The translations under genes and the position numbers were made by a program. The notes under the pieces were generated by a model that was not told the origin of the DNA, ran no database searches, and saw nothing but the letters and a program-made list of their open reading frames with translations. From the IMG/VR virus record IMGVR_UViG_3300042988_001309, positions 30,094 to 94,093 of that record: 64,000 nt of DNA; one strand, given 5' to 3'. Source of the stretch: a virus. This document shows positions 41,775 to 50,165 of the stretch, one piece after another. Within the stretch, counting starts at the first letter, position 1. Each line of letters starts with the position of its first letter.

Positions 41775-41998
41775 GCACCACGACCCTGTTCAACGTCACC
41801 ACCCCGGCACGCCACGTCGTGACCACCAAGTCCAAGCGGCGCGCCCTGCGCAAGGTGGCCAAGGCTCATCGCCAAGGCGCCCGGCTGGTGTTCGTCCATG
41901 AGATCGACCTGGCCAACACCTCCCAGGCCCTGCTGCTCAAGAGCGAGCGCAACGCCGACCCCACCTGGTACGAGGTCGAGCTGACCCAGAAGGGCTGA
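41771..41998 (+). CDS. Hypothetical small basic protein
   Basis: 75 aa, Lys/Arg-rich (KSKRRALRKVAKAHRQGARL) then beta-rich. ATGA overlap with the glycosyltransferase. No family recognised. Confidence 0.55.
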   Translation: MSTTTLFNVTTPARHVVTTKSKRRALRKVAKAHRQGARLVFVHEIDLANTSQALLLKSERNADPTWYEVELTQKG

Positions 41999-42076
41999 CC
42001 CTGTGGTCATCAGGACCTCTGGTGACCATCAGTTACGGTGGTTCGTGTTCGGATCGAGCAACAACATGGAGGCGTC

Positions 42077-43156
42077 GTGAAGCGAGTGGCAGTGACCGGC
42101 GGGTCGGGGTTCATCGGCACCTGGGTGGTGGGGGAGCTGTTGAACCGTGGCTACGACCCGGTCGTGTTCGACCCCCACGGGCACACCAAGGTCCGTCAGG
42201 CCGACGTGATCATGGGTGACGTTCGCGACGCCACCGCGGTCACCGAGCTGGCCGCCCATGTCGACGGCATCATCCACCTCGCCGCCGTGCTCGGCACCCA
42301 GGAGACGATCGGCAACCCCCGACCGGCGGCCGAGACCAACCTCATCGGCTCGCTCAACGTCATGGAGGCCTGCGCCCAGTACCAGCTCCCCATGACCTAC
42401 ATCGCGGTCGGCAACGCCAACATGGCCAACGGCACCTACGTGCTCACCAAGACCGTCGCCGAGAACTTCGCCCGCATGTTCGCCGAGTACCGCGGGCTCA
42501 AGGTCAACTCGGTCCGGGTCATGAACGCCTACGGCCCCGGCCAGCTCGCCTGCGCCCCGTTCGGGCCGGGCAAGGTCCGCAAGATCACCCCGGCGTTCAT
42601 CTGCCGGGCCCTGTGCGGCCTGCCCATCGAGCTGTACGGCACCGGCGACCAGGTGAGCGACATGGTGTGGGTCGGCGACGCCGCCACCGTGTTGGTCAAC
42701 GCCTTGGAGCACGCCGCCCAGGGCGACGTGTGGCCGGTCACCGTCGAGGTCGGGCCGGAGCACTCGCTCACGGTGCGCCAGGTCGCCGAGGCCGTCATCG
42801 CCGCCTGCGTCGAGCGGGGCTACCCCGAGGTGCCGATCAACCTGCTTCCCATGCGCGCCGGCGAGCGCACCGAGGGCATCGCCAACGCCGCCCTCACCGA
42901 CGAGGTCATGCGCCTCATCGAGCACCGCACCACCTCGGTCGAGGAACTGTGGCGCCTGCGCCAGTGGGTCAAGCCGCTCCACAACCAGGTGCGCGCCGAC
43001 CCGACCACGCTGCGCCTCGCCGGTGTCGAGCCCTCCTCGCTCACCTCACTGGAGTTCGGCATCGCCCGCACCGTCGAGCACTTCATCGCCACCCGGGGCG
43101 TGCAGTGGCACGACCCCGACCCCACCGCCACCGTCATTGGAGGAGGAGCCGCATGA
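42077..43156 (+). CDS. NAD-dependent nucleotide-sugar epimerase/dehydratase
   Basis: 359 aa, extended short-chain dehydrogenase. The Rossmann motif TGGSGFIG is at residues 7-14. The catalytic YxxxK is YVLTK, within NGTYVLTKTVAENFARMF, and VNSVRVMNAYGPGQ follows. GTG 42077 is chosen because ATGGAGG lies upstream; earlier in-frame starts would put extra residues before the Rossmann fold. It probably supplies the activated sugar used by the neighbouring glycosyltransferases. Confidence 0.85.
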   Translation: MKRVAVTGGSGFIGTWVVGELLNRGYDPVVFDPHGHTKVRQADVIMGDVRDATAVTELAAHVDGIIHLAAVLGTQETIGNPRPAAETNLIGSLNVMEACAQYQLPMTYIAVGNANMANGTYVLTKTVAENFARMFAEYRGLKVNSVRVMNAYGPGQLACAPFGPGKVRKITPAFICRALCGLPIELYGTGDQVSDMVWVGDAATVLVNALEHAAQGDVWPVTVEVGPEHSLTVRQVAEAVIAACVERGYPEVPINLLPMRAGERTEGIANAALTDEVMRLIEHRTTSVEELWRLRQWVKPLHNQVRADPTTLRLAGVEPSSLTSLEFGIARTVEHFIATRGVQWHDPDPTATVIGGGAA

Positions 43157-43425
43157 CCGACCTCGCCCACGCCCAGGCCATGGCCCAGGCCAACGCCAGC
43201 GCCCGCCAAGCCGAGATCCCCCTCGGCCAGATCCCCACCATCGTCCAGTGCGGTGTCGCCATGGGGGTCGACGGCCAGCGCCTCGCCGTGCTGCGCGTCT
43301 CGACCCCGATGGGTCCGCTCACGTTCCTCATCACCGCCGAGCAGGCCGAGCAAGCGGGCGACCAGCTCAAGCTCGCCGCCGCCCAGGCCCGCACCGGCCT
43401 GACGATCCCCGGGATGCCGGGATGA
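43153..43425 (+). CDS. Hypothetical small protein
   Basis: 90 aa with a very strong GGAGGAGG ribosome site overlapping the epimerase end. It is beta-rich in the middle (LAVLRVSTPMGPLTFLITAE). Short proteins of this kind sit near actinophage virion genes, but no function is known. Confidence 0.55.
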   Translation: MTDLAHAQAMAQANASARQAEIPLGQIPTIVQCGVAMGVDGQRLAVLRVSTPMGPLTFLITAEQAEQAGDQLKLAAAQARTGLTIPGMPG

Positions 43426-44180
43426 CCCAGGCATCAGACATCGTCGCCTACGCCTTGGCCACCATCCCCGGCGCCCTGTATCGCCTCGGGGCCGAGGCCA
43501 ACCTCAACAACCCCGACAAGCCCAAGTACCTCGACTGTTCCGAGGCCGTCGAGTACGTCTGCTACCGCACTGGCGTCGCTCCCAAGATGCCCGACGGCGC
43601 CTGGCAACAGGCCGCCCACTGCCGCCGCCACGGCACGGAAATCTCCATCGCCGAGGCGTTCACCACCCCCGGCGCCCTGCTGTTCAAGGACTACGGCCCC
43701 GCCGGTGCCGGTGGGCTCGGCAACCACGTCGCCATCTCCCTCGGCGACGGCCGCTGCGTCGAGGCGCGCTCGGGGAAGCTCGGGTGCGGGGTGTTCAACG
43801 CCCACAACCGCACGCCGGGCTGGAACTTCGCCGCTCGCATCCCCGGGGTCACCTACACGCTGCTCCCGCCGCTGCCCGCTCCGCTGCCCCCACCCGTCAT
43901 CGCCCCCATCGAGGTGAAGCCCATGTACGACCCGCCCCTGGCCTTGCATCCCATCGTCGCTTCCTGTGACTGCCCCACCGGCGGCGCCTGGGCGCTGGCC
44001 AACGACTGGAGCGTCTACACCTTCGGGTCCGCCCCGTTCCACGGCCACGCCGGTGGCTCGGTCCACGTCGTCGGCCGGGCTCCGGCGGCCATTCGGGCCA
44101 TCACGCGCTCCGACGGCCAGCCCGGCTACGAGTGCATCGCCACCTCGGGCGAGGTGTACGGCATGGGGGGCTTCTACTGA
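43422..44180 (+). CDS. NlpC/P60-type peptidoglycan hydrolase with C-terminal repeat domain
   Basis: 252 aa. The catalytic Cys is in YLDCSEAVEYVC (about residue 40). The His is in GNHVAISLGDGRCVEA (about 104). A Pro linker then leads to an approximately 80-residue C-terminal domain (ALANDWSVYTFGSAPFHGHA) of the kind used in wall binding. It could be the endolysin or a virion-associated hydrolase. It lies among glycosylation genes, away from the holin-like genes at 62-63 kb. Confidence 0.75.
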   Translation: MTQASDIVAYALATIPGALYRLGAEANLNNPDKPKYLDCSEAVEYVCYRTGVAPKMPDGAWQQAAHCRRHGTEISIAEAFTTPGALLFKDYGPAGAGGLGNHVAISLGDGRCVEARSGKLGCGVFNAHNRTPGWNFAARIPGVTYTLLPPLPAPLPPPVIAPIEVKPMYDPPLALHPIVASCDCPTGGAWALANDWSVYTFGSAPFHGHAGGSVHVVGRAPAAIRAITRSDGQPGYECIATSGEVYGMGGFY

Positions 44181-44392
44181 TGGCCCGCTACGCCCGCCTG
44201 GAGGTCTACGAGTCCAAGGACCGCTCACCCAAACAGCGGTGGCGCTGGCGGCTGGTGAGCCGCAACGGCAACATCGTCGCCATCGGCTCCGAGGGCTACG
44301 CGCGCCCGAGCGTGGCCGAGCAGGCCGCCCTCGACGTGATCAACGGTGGCTACGACGTGACCGGCCGGATCGAGCGGGTCCACGCGACATGA
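44180..44392 (+). CDS. DUF1508-like small protein
   Basis: 70 aa. QRWRWRLVSRNGNIVAIGSE followed by GYARPSVAEQAALDVI matches the YegP/DUF1508 fold (WRWRLxAxNGxIVAxSxEGY). Family function is uncertain. ATG overlaps the hydrolase stop. Confidence 0.65.
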   Translation: MARYARLEVYESKDRSPKQRWRWRLVSRNGNIVAIGSEGYARPSVAEQAALDVINGGYDVTGRIERVHAT

Positions 44393-45351
44393 TCGACGGA
44401 CATCGGGTCGTCGGGTTCATCCCCTTCGGCCGCAAGCGCACGGTCGCCGTCATGGTCCCCTACCTGGTGCGCGCCCACCTGGAGGGCGAGCTGGACGAGG
44501 TCATGCTGTGCCTGAACTTTGAGCGCACCAGCCTCACTCAGCCGGGGTTCTTCCACCATCAACAGGCCGAGGACCTCGCCTACGCCCATGAGCTGGAAGC
44601 CCACCATCCGGGCCTGTTCCGCGTGGTCAACATCCCCGGCCCCGACACCCCCGAGCTGCTCGGCCAGGTGCCGGGGGAGTGGATGGACGGCTACCGCAAC
44701 CCCAAACAGCTCAACACTGGCCGCATCTATTGGTACTGCCAGGACCGCAACGCCGTCTACCTCCGCTTCGACGACGACATCATCTGGCTGCACCGCCACG
44801 CCATCCGCAACCTGGTGCGGGCCAAGCTCTCCAAGCCCGAGGCCCTGGCCGTGTTCCCGACCATCTGGAACAACGCCATCAGTTCCTGGACGCTCCAACA
44901 GCGCGGCATCCTCGACACCCGCATGGGCCGGGTCGCTGCGTTGGCGGTGGACCGCCTCGGCTGGGGGCACGCCCCGTTCGCGGAGTACGTGCATCAGACC
45001 CTGCTGGAGTCGATCGAGTCCGGCGACGACGGCGACCGCTTCGTGGACGAGAACTACTGGCACGCCCTGGGCTGGCGGCAACAGTTCTCGGTGTCGTGCT
45101 TCGCGGTGTCGGGCAACGAATACGCCGACGTGAACGGGGTGCTCACCTGGGACGAGGAGGAGCACTGGCTGACCATGCACCGCACGGGTGAGATCGGCAA
45201 GAGCAACTTCGTCTACGGCGGCGCCCACGTCGCCCACTGGACGTTCTTCACCCAACAGAGCTACCTCAACAAGACCGACCTGCTCTATCGCTACTGGCAG
45301 GCCAGCGAGAAGGTCACCCAGGCGCTGCCCGAGCAATGGCGATGGCGATGA
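44389..45351 (+). CDS. Glycosyltransferase, GT-A fold
   Basis: 320 aa. The metal-binding acidic cluster DDD is in YLRFDDDIIWL (about residue 127). The C-half has a WHALGWRQQFSVSC block and HWTFFTQQSYL. The start ATG overlaps the upstream stop. Part of the island's sugar-transfer set; acceptor unknown. Confidence 0.7.
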   Translation: MIDGHRVVGFIPFGRKRTVAVMVPYLVRAHLEGELDEVMLCLNFERTSLTQPGFFHHQQAEDLAYAHELEAHHPGLFRVVNIPGPDTPELLGQVPGEWMDGYRNPKQLNTGRIYWYCQDRNAVYLRFDDDIIWLHRHAIRNLVRAKLSKPEALAVFPTIWNNAISSWTLQQRGILDTRMGRVAALAVDRLGWGHAPFAEYVHQTLLESIESGDDGDRFVDENYWHALGWRQQFSVSCFAVSGNEYADVNGVLTWDEEEHWLTMHRTGEIGKSNFVYGGAHVAHWTFFTQQSYLNKTDLLYRYWQASEKVTQALPEQWRWR

Positions 45352-45584
45352 GATGCCGTCATGGCCTGTGCCTGCGCCGGGCCCGCTTCACGGTGAACGC
45401 CACCATCGGCAAGCCCGACAGCAAGGGTCTGCTCTCGTTCTCGGCGTGCGAGCGCCACGCCAACAAGCTGGCCGTGGCGCTCATGTTCGCCTACAACACC
45501 GAGGTCTCGGTGACCGGGCCCCGCTCGATCACCACGCTCACCCCCAACGGCGAGATGTCGATGGTGGTGTACCCCGATGAGTGA
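45348..45584 (+). CDS. Hypothetical small protein
   Basis: 78 aa. The ATG at 45348, which overlaps the upstream stop, is chosen over in-frame ATGs at 45336 and 45342. The N-terminus is Cys/Arg-rich (MRCRHGLCLRR) and has an AC...H pair later. Not recognised. Confidence 0.5.
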   Translation: MRCRHGLCLRRARFTVNATIGKPDSKGLLSFSACERHANKLAVALMFAYNTEVSVTGPRSITTLTPNGEMSMVVYPDE

Positions 45585-46092
45585 CTGGGTGGTCATCAAC
45601 GTCCGCATCGCCGACGAACACATCGAGGCCCCTGACGCCACGATCGTGCAACTCGACCTCGACGACTGGTGCGCCAAGGGCAACGAGCTGCTCGCCGCCC
45701 TGCCGTTCCCGGCCCCCGTCATGATCCTCACCGGCGCCTCGCTGGAGCCCGGCTGGACCACACCGATGGAGCTGGCGCTGCGCAAGGCGACGTTCGCCTC
45801 GCCCGTGCTGAGCTTCGATGGCGGCCAGACCGCCCCCGACTGGGAGCCGATCGGCTCGCTGGCATGGGCCGCATGGTCGAGCGTGCTGCTCGGCCTCGGT
45901 GGCTTCGACCCGGCGTTCACGCTGCTCCAGCACCGCTACATGGCGCTCAAGCTCGACGGCGACAACCGCACTGCAACCCACGTTGACACGGCCGTGGCGC
46001 GCCCGGCCGCCACCGACGCGCTCACCGAGCGACTGGGCCAGCTCTATTACCCGCTACTGGAGGAGCAACGACTCCTCGATGGAGGCAACTGA
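45577..46092 (+). CDS. Truncated glycosyltransferase-like protein
   Basis: 171 aa. FPAPVMILTGASLEPGWTTP and SVLLGLGGFDPAFTLLQHRY resemble pieces of a GT-A enzyme (start of the acceptor region and the GGFDxxF loop), but no DxD metal site is present. It may be a degraded or regulatory homologue of the neighbouring transferases. Confidence 0.45.
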   Translation: MSDWVVINVRIADEHIEAPDATIVQLDLDDWCAKGNELLAALPFPAPVMILTGASLEPGWTTPMELALRKATFASPVLSFDGGQTAPDWEPIGSLAWAAWSSVLLGLGGFDPAFTLLQHRYMALKLDGDNRTATHVDTAVARPAATDALTERLGQLYYPLLEEQRLLDGGN

Positions 46093-46421
46093 TGCGACCG
46101 TTCATCGAACCGTTTGAAGCCGTGAACAACCTCGACGACCTCGGTCGCCCCGCCGGTGGCTACGTCGTCGGAACCGGGCTCCAGATCGTGTGGCAGAACG
46201 GCCCACTCGGGCGCGGCGAGGAGCAGATCGAGCCCAACGGTGCGTTCGTGTCAACGGTGATTGCCGCCGTCATCCAACGGCTCCAGCACTACCAGGACTC
46301 CGAGTTCAACTGTCGGGAGAACGCGCTGGCCATCACCAAGCTGGAGGAGGCGCTCCACTGGCTGCAATCCCGCTTCGATGACCGCGAGGCGCGTGGCGTG
46401 CAAGGGACGCACGGCAAGTGA
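46092..46421 (+). CDS. Tad1/Acb2-family-like protein (candidate anti-CBASS/anti-Thoeris)
   Basis: 109 aa. A variable N-terminus is followed by VWQNGPLGRGEEQIEPNGAF, then the hairpin YQDSEFNCRENALAITKLEE, and a DREARGVQGTHG end. This matches the conserved QNGPxxxxGxNG / CRENAxAxTKLEEAL / RxARGVxGTH pattern of a common phage family that recent databases place with the cyclic-nucleotide-sequestering proteins Tad1/Acb2. From memory, Tad1 ligand binding uses a Phe and an Asn ten residues apart. Here Tyr67 and Asn77 have that spacing. Confidence 0.65.
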   Translation: MRPFIEPFEAVNNLDDLGRPAGGYVVGTGLQIVWQNGPLGRGEEQIEPNGAFVSTVIAAVIQRLQHYQDSEFNCRENALAITKLEEALHWLQSRFDDREARGVQGTHGK

Positions 46422-47167
46422 GCGAGGCACCCACCGGCTACGTCGCCACCGTGTGCTCGTACTGGCCGCTGCGTCGCGCCAACGTGGAGCGCATCGTGCG
46501 CGACCTGGCCGCCTCGACGCTGCCACCAAGCGAGATCATCGTGGTGAACAACGGCGACCTCGACTTCACCGAGCTGGCTGATGCCGACCTCGGCGTGCCG
46601 GTCGCCGTCATGACCCCGGGGTTCAACACCTGGACCCGTGGGAAGTTCATCGCCGCGCTGCTGACCCCGGCGCCCTACTACCTGATGATCGACGAGGACA
46701 CCTCGGTCGGACCGCGCACCGCCGAGGTGCTCATGAGTTGGGCCGGTGGCCGCCGAGGGATGGTGACGGGCTACTGGGGCGTGAAGCTGGCCGGGCGCTC
46801 GTTCATGTCCGGCGGCATCATCCAGCCCCACCTGCTGCCCTACGAAACCAAAGTTGACGCCTTCCACGGCCGGGCCATGTTCATGGCCTACGACGCCGTG
46901 GTGCGGATGCTCGCCGTCGAGGAGGACATCCGCATCCGCCCGGCCAAGGGTCGCCCGGCGTGGCATCACGAAGGCGACGACATCATCGCCGGGCTCGCCA
47001 ACCCCGAGGGGTCCTACGCCATCGCCCTCAAGGGCGACGCCGCGTTCGTGGACCTCGATCAGTGTGGCCAAGCCCTCCAGTTCCAAGACGGCTACTTCGC
47101 CGAGCGTGACTCGCTGACCGGCGACATCCTCGACGCTCTCGCCGCCCACCCCGCCCCGCAATGGTGA
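46418..47167 (+). CDS. Glycosyltransferase family 2-like
   Basis: 249 aa from a GTG. It opens with VATVCSYWPLRRANVERIVR, then SEIIVVNNGDLD. The catalytic DED is in YLMIDEDTSVGPR (about residue 92), and GWWGVKL-like and DDIIAGLANPEG segments follow. This is a standard GT-A layout. GTGA overlap with the Tad1-like gene. Confidence 0.8.
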   Translation: MSEAPTGYVATVCSYWPLRRANVERIVRDLAASTLPPSEIIVVNNGDLDFTELADADLGVPVAVMTPGFNTWTRGKFIAALLTPAPYYLMIDEDTSVGPRTAEVLMSWAGGRRGMVTGYWGVKLAGRSFMSGGIIQPHLLPYETKVDAFHGRAMFMAYDAVVRMLAVEEDIRIRPAKGRPAWHHEGDDIIAGLANPEGSYAIALKGDAAFVDLDQCGQALQFQDGYFAERDSLTGDILDALAAHPAPQW

Positions 47168-47182
47168 ACAGGAGACCATCCG

Positions 47183-47356
47183 ATGTCCGAGATGCGAGAA
47201 GTCGCACGGCTCACACAACCGATCCGCCTCACGACACTGCACGCCGTCATGTCGAGTCTCTCCGATCGGGCCCAGGTCGAGATCGAGGCGAGCCGCCCGC
47301 CCCGGCTGGTGTTCCTGGAGCCGGTCGACCCCGCCGAACCGAGCCCCCTGTCGTGA
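47183..47356 (+). CDS. Hypothetical small protein
   Basis: 57 aa, MSEMREVARLTQPIRLTTLH then Pro-rich. AGGAGA lies 8 bases before the ATG. It overlaps the next gene by GTGA. Not recognised. Confidence 0.5.
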   Translation: MSEMREVARLTQPIRLTTLHAVMSSLSDRAQVEIEASRPPRLVFLEPVDPAEPSPLS

Positions 47357-47529
47357 GCGCCAACCATGAGATCCCGATGGGCGACGCCGACGAGGTGGAT
47401 GCGTTCACCCGGTGGCGCACGGTGCTGCACTGGCGACCCGGTGAGCGCCACAAGATCAAGCGCCGCTACCGCAAGCGGGTCCGGCGCGAGGTGAAAGAGG
47501 CCCTGCGCCGGGACGGGGGCGAGGAGTGA
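47353..47529 (+). CDS. Hypothetical small basic protein
   Basis: 58 aa from a GTG. Acidic start, then strongly basic (RHKIKRRYRKRVRREVKEAL). Coupled to both neighbours. May bind nucleic acid; no family. Confidence 0.5.
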   Translation: MSANHEIPMGDADEVDAFTRWRTVLHWRPGERHKIKRRYRKRVRREVKEALRRDGGEE

Positions 47530-48665
47530 AGATCCACTTCGCATCGTGCGACTTCGCCGCCCCGGTCGGCGACGAGCTGCCGTCATTGGGAGGGTCGGGC
47601 TGGTATCGCTGTGGCCTGCCCGCCAAGGCGCTCGCCGCACTCGGCCATGAGATCCAGCTCGGCACGTTGGCCGCTGGCAACATCGGCGGACCACACGGCC
47701 GCCGCCGCCTCGGGGTGCGCACCTGGGACGGCGAGCTGCACTGGGACGCCGACGTGATCGTGCTCCAGCGGTGGATGCACTGGAACGTGGCCAGCGACAT
47801 CGCCGCGGCGCGCGCCGGTGGTCAGTTGGTGATCAACGACATCGACGACTGGTTCTTCGGGCTCGACCCGAGCAACCGGGCCTTCGCCAGCTCGCACCCC
47901 CGGCTCCACCCCGACGCCAACGTGAACCACTACCGCAAGGCGCTCGCGGCCAGCTCACTCATCACCACCTCGACGCCGTACCTGGCTGACCGCCTCGGCA
48001 AGATGTTCCCCCGCACCCCGATCGTGGTGCTGCGCAACATGGTCGAGGTCGACATCTTCCGCCAGCGCCACCAGCCCCGGAGCAAGCCCGTCATCGGCTG
48101 GGCCGGGGCCATCCCGTGGCGCTCGGGTGACATCGAGACCATGCAAGGCATCCTCGGGCCGTTCCTGCGCGAGTCGGGCTGCGCGTTCCACCACTCGGGG
48201 CATCGCCCGTGGGTCGATGCGTCCACCCGCGAGGAGTTGCCCACCTTCGCCGCCGCCGCCAAGCTCGACCCCTCGATCACGGTGACGACCTCACCGATGG
48301 TTCCCACCGATCAGATCCCGGCGCTGTACGAGTTCTTCGACGTGGGCATCGTGCCGCTGCGCAAGGCGCCGTTCAACGAGGCCAAGAGTGCGATCAAGGG
48401 CATGGAGATGGCCGCCGCCGGTATCCCGGTGGTCGCCGCCGACCTGCCCGAGTACCGCTGGGCCGCCAAGCTCGGCATCTGCACCGTGGCCGACCGGGCC
48501 CCTCGATGGCTCAAGGAACTGCGGGCCCTCATCCCCCAAGACGAGCGGGTCGATCGCGCCGCTGCCCAGCTCGCCGCGGTGCGCTCCCAGGCGCCATCGG
48601 TGCGGGCCCATGACTGGGTGGACGCCTACACTGACGCCTTGGATCATCTGGTCAAGACGGCTTGA
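47526..48665 (+). CDS. Glycosyltransferase, GT-B fold (GT4-like)
   Basis: 379 aa. An N-terminal Rossmann half has GGSGWYRCGLPAKALAALGH and INDIDDWFFGLDP. The C-terminal half starts PVIGWAGAIPWRSGD and carries NEAKSAIKGMEMAAAGIPVV, the nucleotide-sugar binding EXn-type segment of family 4. It is the last gene of the sugar island, ending at an operator/promoter. Confidence 0.8.
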   Translation: MKIHFASCDFAAPVGDELPSLGGSGWYRCGLPAKALAALGHEIQLGTLAAGNIGGPHGRRRLGVRTWDGELHWDADVIVLQRWMHWNVASDIAAARAGGQLVINDIDDWFFGLDPSNRAFASSHPRLHPDANVNHYRKALAASSLITTSTPYLADRLGKMFPRTPIVVLRNMVEVDIFRQRHQPRSKPVIGWAGAIPWRSGDIETMQGILGPFLRESGCAFHHSGHRPWVDASTREELPTFAAAAKLDPSITVTTSPMVPTDQIPALYEFFDVGIVPLRKAPFNEAKSAIKGMEMAAAGIPVVAADLPEYRWAAKLGICTVADRAPRWLKELRALIPQDERVDRAAAQLAAVRSQAPSVRAHDWVDAYTDALDHLVKTA

Positions 48666-48690
48666 CCAGAATCTCTCGGGTCGTTATGGT
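48650..48690 (+). promoter_or_regulatory. Promoter overlapped by operator palindrome
   Basis: GGTCAA-GACGGC-TTGACC (perfect palindrome, overlapping the preceding stop codon), 17-bp spacing, then TATGGT (48685-48690). The following gene has a GAGAGGAG ribosome site. Confidence 0.75.
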
Positions 48691-48713
48691 TCTCTCAACG
48701 AGAGGAGCCCCCT

Positions 48714-49160
48714 ATGTCCCCCAGTGACAACCCCGACTTCAAGGCCTGGTACGGCACCATCCGTTCCAACTGCCAACGCCTCATCGAGGCCGCCGTGGAT
48801 GGCGACCCGCACGGCAAGGAACTGGACGAGCTGGACGACTACGACTTCGCCGCCGTGGCCGTCATGCTCGCCCGCCTGTCGGTCCCGCCGGGAGCGCTCG
48901 ACGCCTGTGAGGAGCACGGCGTCGGGTTCGTGGTGTTCAACGCCGAGGCCGAGCCGGTCGCCATCGACGAGGCCCCGGCCGAGGTGCGGCTCATCGGCCA
49001 GTTGGTGGCGTGCGCTGCCAACCGCGACTACGAGACCGCCCACGCCCTGGCGATGGCGTCGGAGGCCTCGGTGTTCGCCAATGCGCTGGAGTGCCTGGCC
49101 ACGATGGCCGCGCAGGCCTATCTGGCCGACCGGGCCGCCCAGGCTGCCCGCTGGAACTAG
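48714..49160 (+). CDS. Hypothetical protein
   Basis: 148 aa, acidic and helical. Core DYDFAAVAVMLARLSVPPGA, then Ala-rich helices to the end. It has its own promoter and a strong ribosome site. Function unknown. Confidence 0.6.
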   Translation: MSPSDNPDFKAWYGTIRSNCQRLIEAAVDGDPHGKELDELDDYDFAAVAVMLARLSVPPGALDACEEHGVGFVVFNAEAEPVAIDEAPAEVRLIGQLVACAANRDYETAHALAMASEASVFANALECLATMAAQAYLADRAAQAARWN

Positions 49161-49197
49161 CACCCCGAGTAAGCCCTGGGTGACCAGATGACCGCCG

Positions 49198-49209
49198 TAC
49201 CATGGCGGC
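49198..49209 (+). promoter_or_regulatory. Candidate leaderless -10 (TACCAT) before the connector genes
   Basis: TACCAT, six bases (GGCGGC), then ATG at 49210 with no ribosome site. Same geometry as at 7023 and 52981. Confidence 0.45.
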
Positions 49210-49824
49210 ATGGCGCCGGTGACCGTGTCCGAGATGATCGACTACATGGGCCGGGCCTTCTCGGCCGGTGAGATCACCGCCGCCAGCGTCCTGCTCGACG
49301 ACGTGTCGGCCGAGGCCGAGGCGGTGATCAACCGCTCGATCGGCGTGCAGACCGTGACCGAGTCGGTGCAGGTCATCGTGCCCCCGTTCCGCGGCGAGCC
49401 GCTGTGGGTGGCGCTCAGCCGGGCCCCGGTCGCCTCGGTGACCTCGGTGTCGCTCAACGGCTCGGCACTCACCGCGTCGGGCTCCTGGGCCCAGGAACGA
49501 TCGGGCATCACGATCTTCGCCTACGCCGCCCCCAGCCCTGGCGTGGTGACCGTCGAGGTCACCTACACCGGCGGGCTCACCGGCTCCAAGGCCGACCAGG
49601 CCAAGGGCGTCATCAAGCGTCGGGTCGCTCGGGTCCTCAACAAACGGGCCGACGAGGCGCTCGGCACCGCTGTGGCCGAGGTCGACGGCTACCGCTCCCA
49701 GTACGAGAGCGAGAGCTTCACCGAGGAGGAACTGGCGACGCTGCGCCGCTGCCGGGGGGTGGCTGTCAGCTCGCCTCGCACCGACACCCCTGGGCTCATG
49801 GACCTCTCCTGGGGTCGATGGTGA
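49210..49824 (+). CDS. Head-tail connector (adaptor) protein
   Basis: 204 aa. An N-terminal helical part (MIDYMGRAFSAGEITAASVL) is followed by a beta domain with VTEVSVQVIVPPF-like strands, a WxxERSGIT turn and VTVEVTYTGG. That is the usual composition of HK97 gp6-like adaptors. The first of five genes in the canonical order adaptor, stopper, neck, terminator, tail tube. Confidence 0.7.
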   Translation: MAPVTVSEMIDYMGRAFSAGEITAASVLLDDVSAEAEAVINRSIGVQTVTESVQVIVPPFRGEPLWVALSRAPVASVTSVSLNGSALTASGSWAQERSGITIFAYAAPSPGVVTVEVTYTGGLTGSKADQAKGVIKRRVARVLNKRADEALGTAVAEVDGYRSQYESESFTEEELATLRRCRGVAVSSPRTDTPGLMDLSWGRW

Positions 49825-50165
49825 CCCGCCTGCTGCGCCACCGCATCGCGCTGCGCACCCCGTCGGGCCAGACGGTCGACGGCGAGGGTCGCTGGGTCGA
49901 CAACGATCGGGTCGCCATCGTCTACGGCCACGCCGAGGTGTCCGGTCCGGCCACCGCCTCGGACATGGGTGGCGTCCGCCTCGCCGCCGACGGCACCACC
50001 CAGCGGGCCTCGATCGTGATCCCCAAGCGCCCACCGATCCCGGTCGGCGTCCACACCCGCGTCACGGTCTCGGGCTCGCCCACGGCCGACGGGGACTGGC
50101 TCGTCGAGTCGGTCCTCACCACCCGCCTCAACATGCGCCTCGGGGTGACTCGCTATGCCCACTAA
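49818..50165 (+). CDS. Head-tail stopper protein
   Basis: 115 aa from ATG 49818, overlapping the adaptor end. A small beta-barrel (RIALRTPSGQTVDGEGRWVD ... ASIVIPKRPP ... DWLVESVLTTRLN) as expected for SPP1 gp16/HK97-type stoppers. Assigned by gene order and size. Confidence 0.65.
   Translation: MVTRLLRHRIALRTPSGQTVDGEGRWVDNDRVAIVYGHAEVSGPATASDMGGVRLAADGTTQRASIVIPKRPPIPVGVHTRVTVSGSPTADGDWLVESVLTTRLNMRLGVTRYAH

Noticed and set aside
45577-46092. A fifth functional glycosyltransferase
   Set aside because: It lacks a DxD-type metal site and is short for the family, so it is listed only as transferase-like.
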